Source: Devosia litorisediminis
GTDB lineage: Bacteria > Pseudomonadota > Alphaproteobacteria > Rhizobiales > Devosiaceae
Length of the DNA stretch: 64,000 bases
NCBI RefSeq assembly: GCF_018334155.1
Contig: NZ_JAGXTP010000001.1
Location: 1 to 64,000, forward strand
Reading direction: 5' to 3'
Part shown: piece after piece, positions 62,008 to 64,000 of the stretch
Layout: every line of letters begins with the position of its first letter
Position numbering within the stretch: the stretch's first letter is position 1
Position numbers and translations under genes: made by a program
Notes under the pieces: generated by a model
The model's database searches: none
What the model was told of the DNA's origin: nothing
What the model saw: only the letters and a program-made list of their open reading frames with translations

Positions 62008-62643
62008 ATGCCGCAAGATACCGCTGCCCTTCGTTCCATCCTGTCGCTGGCCCCCGTTGTGCCGGTGATCATTCTTGACGATGTCAGCCAGGCGCGGCCA
62101 TTGGCCGAGGCGCTGGTTGCCGGTGGGCTACCCATTCTGGAAGTGACGCTGCGAACGCCAAATGCGCTCAAGGTGATGGAAGAGATGGGCAAGGTTGAGG
62201 GCGCCATTGTTGGTTCGGGTACGGTGCGCAGCGCGCTGCATATGAAGCAGTCGGTTGATGCCGGTTGTCAGTTCATGGTGTCGCCTGGCATTTCGCCGCG
62301 CATTCTGGACGCCGCCGACGATATCAGCATTCCACTGCTGCCCGGTATTGCAACGCCAAGCGAAGCGATGACGGCTGCAGAGCGGGGCTATGGCTTTCTC
62401 AAGTTCTTCCCGGCCGAAGCCAATGGCGGTGCGCCGGTGCTCAAGGCCTTTGCCTCGCCGCTGGCCGATATCACTTTCTGCCCCACCGGCGGTATCGATC
62501 CTGCCAAGGCCAAGGTCTATCTGGGCCTGCCCAATGTGATCTGCGTGGGCGGGTCCTGGATCATGCCTGCCGACGCGCTGGCTTCCAATGACTGGGGCCG
62601 CATCGAAGTGCTGGCCCGCGAAGCCAGTCAGCTGCGCGGCTAG
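62008..62643 (+). CDS. eda: KDPG/KHG aldolase
   Basis: A 211-residue class I aldolase. The Schiff-base lysine is in GYGFLKFFPAEANGG, the general base/substrate Glu region is LEVTLRTPNAL, and FMVSPGISPRIL plus FCPTGGIDPAKA are typical. It cleaves 2-keto-3-deoxy-6-phosphogluconate to pyruvate and glyceraldehyde 3-phosphate. The stop abuts the modA region, but functional linkage to molybdate transport is unlikely. Confidence 0.92.
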   Translation: MPQDTAALRSILSLAPVVPVIILDDVSQARPLAEALVAGGLPILEVTLRTPNALKVMEEMGKVEGAIVGSGTVRSALHMKQSVDAGCQFMVSPGISPRILDAADDISIPLLPGIATPSEAMTAAERGYGFLKFFPAEANGGAPVLKAFASPLADITFCPTGGIDPAKAKVYLGLPNVICVGGSWIMPADALASNDWGRIEVLAREASQLRG

Positions 62644-62676
62644 TTGAATGCGCCTGCCCGTGGTGCATTTGAATCC

Positions 62677-63441
62677 ATGAGCATCGCTCCGCGTAGGATC
62701 GCGGCGGTCATTGGGCTTGTTGTCGGTCTTGCGCTGCCCGGTGCCGTTCGCGCCGAGACGGTGCATGTTGCGGTTGCCGCCAACTTTACGGCCGTGGCTG
62801 AACAATTGGCCCTCCTGTTTGCCGCCGAAACAGACCATCACCTGGTCTATAGTTTCGGGGCAACCGGCCAACTCTACGCCCAGATCAGCCAAGGCGCGCC
62901 CTATGCGGTGCTCCTGGCTGCCGATGCGGCACGACCCAGCCGGGCCATTGCCGAAGGCTTTGGCGTGGCGGGAACACAGTTCACCTATGCAGTTGGTGCG
63001 CTGGCGCTCTATAGCCGATCGATGGATGTGGGTGACGGGGCGGCTTTGTTGCGTTCCGGTGGGTTCAACAAGCTTGCCATGGCCGATCCACAATCGGCGC
63101 CCTATGGTCTGGCCGCCCAGCAGGCACTTGATCGTCTGGGGTTAACGGCGGCGCTGGCGCCAAAACTGGTAATCGGACAAAATATCACCCAGACGTTGCA
63201 GTTTGTTGAAAGCGGCAACGCAGAAGCCGGGTTCGTCGGGCTGAATCAGGTGGCGGGCAAAACGGGTATCTGGATTGTGCCAAAAGGGCTCTACGAGCCC
63301 ATTGCACAGGACGCGGTATTGCTTAACCCCGGGCGCGACAGCGCAGCGGCGCGGGCATTTCTGGCCTTCCTGCGCAGCGAGACGGCCCATCGTGTGATAG
63401 AAGCGGCGGGCTATGACTTCAGCAGTGGACCGCCGCAATGA
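62677..63441 (+). CDS. modA: Molybdate ABC transporter substrate-binding protein
   Basis: About 254 residues with a signal peptide ending in AVRAE; the ATG at 62677 is chosen over a TTG at 62644. ModA motifs VHVAVAANFTAVAEQLA, YSFGATGQLYAQISQGAPYAVLLAADAARP and NAEAGFVGLNQVA are present. It binds molybdate or tungstate in the periplasm. It overlaps modB by four bases. Confidence 0.9.
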   Translation: MSIAPRRIAAVIGLVVGLALPGAVRAETVHVAVAANFTAVAEQLALLFAAETDHHLVYSFGATGQLYAQISQGAPYAVLLAADAARPSRAIAEGFGVAGTQFTYAVGALALYSRSMDVGDGAALLRSGGFNKLAMADPQSAPYGLAAQQALDRLGLTAALAPKLVIGQNITQTLQFVESGNAEAGFVGLNQVAGKTGIWIVPKGLYEPIAQDAVLLNPGRDSAAARAFLAFLRSETAHRVIEAAGYDFSSGPPQ

Positions 63442-64000
63442 ATCTGGCTGAGCTATGGCCGCCGATCAGCGTGACGCTGAGTCTGGCCAGTATCAATACG
63501 CTGATCCTGTTGCTGGTGGGCACGCCGATTGCCTGGTGGCTGGCGCGTAGCAGGAGCCGTTATCGTGAACTGGTTGGCGCGCTGGTGGCCATGCCGCTGG
63601 TCTTGCCGCCAACCGTGCTGGGTTTTTATCTGCTGATAGCGCTTGGTCCTGATGGCCCGGGTGGCTGGATCGCCGGCCTGTGGGGCGGGCGCACGCTGGC
63701 CTTTTCCTTCACCGGTCTGGTTATCGGTTCATTCTTTTATTCACTGCCCTTCATGGTCCAGCCGCTGCGCAATGGATTTGCCGCCATTGGGGATGATCCG
63801 CTTGAAGCCGCATCAAGCCTTGGCGCGAGCAATTGGCAACGCTTCTGGCGGGTGGCGCTGCCCTTGGCGCGGTCGGGCTATATCACAGGCGCTGTGATGA
63901 CCTTTGCCCACACGGTGGGGGAGTTTGGCGTAGTCCTGATGATTGGCGGCAATATCCCGGGGCAGACCAAGGTCACGGCCATTGCGCTTTATGACTATGT
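63438..64000 (+). CDS. modB: Molybdate ABC transporter permease, partial (right end cut by window)
   Basis: The ATGA overlap with modA starts a permease of which 187 codons are seen before the window ends. Transmembrane segments and the ModB motifs LVALPLVLPPTVLGFYLL-like (MPLVLPPTVLGFYLLIALG), GSFFYSLPFMVQPLRNGF, EAASSLGASNWQRFWRVALP and HTVGEFGVVLMIGGN are clear. It is the membrane channel of the ModABC importer; modC is expected beyond the window. Confidence 0.9.
   Translation, partial: MNLAELWPPISVTLSLASINTLILLLVGTPIAWWLARSRSRYRELVGALVAMPLVLPPTVLGFYLLIALGPDGPGGWIAGLWGGRTLAFSFTGLVIGSFFYSLPFMVQPLRNGFAAIGDDPLEAASSLGASNWQRFWRVALPLARSGYITGAVMTFAHTVGEFGVVLMIGGNIPGQTKVTAIALYDY

Overview
The window is about 60% GC, gene-dense and ordinary for a free-living, metabolically versatile alphaproteobacterium of the order Hyphomicrobiales. 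A Devosia-like organism is the best guess. That rests on the overall gene repertoire (many ABC/TRAP uptake systems, a paired EAL and GGDEF protein, bfd-bfr, split nadA/nadB, a 77-nt initiator tRNA with an A29-U41 pair) and is an inference, not a measured placement. No insertion sequence, prophage, CRISPR array, rRNA or clear pseudogene was seen. No gene-free stretch exceeds 300 bases; the longest gaps (about 200-250 bases) lie at 11306-11519, 12842-13055, 19129-19335, 50056-50270, 53164-53410 and 56539-56753 and appear to hold promoters, operators and hairpins.

Region by region. 1-10.2 kb: housekeeping and envelope genes (a cysteine-cluster protein, a large MscS channel, a lytic transglycosylase, two paralogous esterases, a nucleotidyltransferase-fold protein, bacterioferritin with its ferredoxin, a c-di-GMP phosphodiesterase, a DUF599 membrane protein). 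10.3-11.6 kb: an aldo/keto reductase and the initiator tRNA with its own promoter and terminator. 11.6-19.1 kb: a divergent locus of creatininase-family hydrolase plus Rid protein against an NMT1-type ABC transporter, a CodA-like amidohydrolase, an FAD-linked oxidase and a flavodoxin-fold reductase; it looks like uptake and breakdown of an unidentified N-heterocycle. 19.3-25.3 kb: a BMP-type nucleoside/nucleobase ABC transporter followed by a CodA homologue whose E. coli Asp314 equivalent is Cys, the hallmark used to identify 5-methylcytosine deaminases.

25.3-33.1 kb: an alpha-L-rhamnosidase plus CUT1 sugar ABC transporter operon, facing a LacI-type regulator across two tandem operator-like dyads. 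33.1-37.6 kb: an operon of Ldh-family oxidoreductase, iron alcohol dehydrogenase, aldehyde dehydrogenase and a GntR regulator. 37.6-44.2 kb: serine deaminase, SDR, esterase, GGDEF cyclase, small lipoprotein, small GNAT and DedA genes.

44.7-51.5 kb: a sugar-acid regulon (FAH-family hydrolase, FucU/RbsD-like mutarotase, GntR regulator, UxaA-family dehydratase, SMP-30 lactonase, L-lactate dehydrogenase). It is marked by three copies of the perfect palindrome CTAACATGTTAG and fits most steps of an oxidative L-fucose-type route ending in L-lactate and pyruvate. 51.5-53.2 kb: an ECF sigma/anti-sigma pair with a secreted Yx(F/W/Y)xxD-motif protein. 53.4-56.5 kb: a TRAP transporter with its binding protein tail-to-tail to the two permease genes. 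56.7-64 kb: a PfkB sugar kinase, diheme cytochrome c, nadB, a degenerate HNH gene, nadA, KDPG aldolase, modA and the start of modB (cut by the window end).

Taken together, the window is mainly a scavenging region: plant and algal glycans (rhamnosides, deoxysugars), nucleobases and carboxylates are imported, trimmed by lactonases, dehydratases, aldolases or deaminases, and fed into pyruvate and lactate metabolism under local LacI and GntR control.
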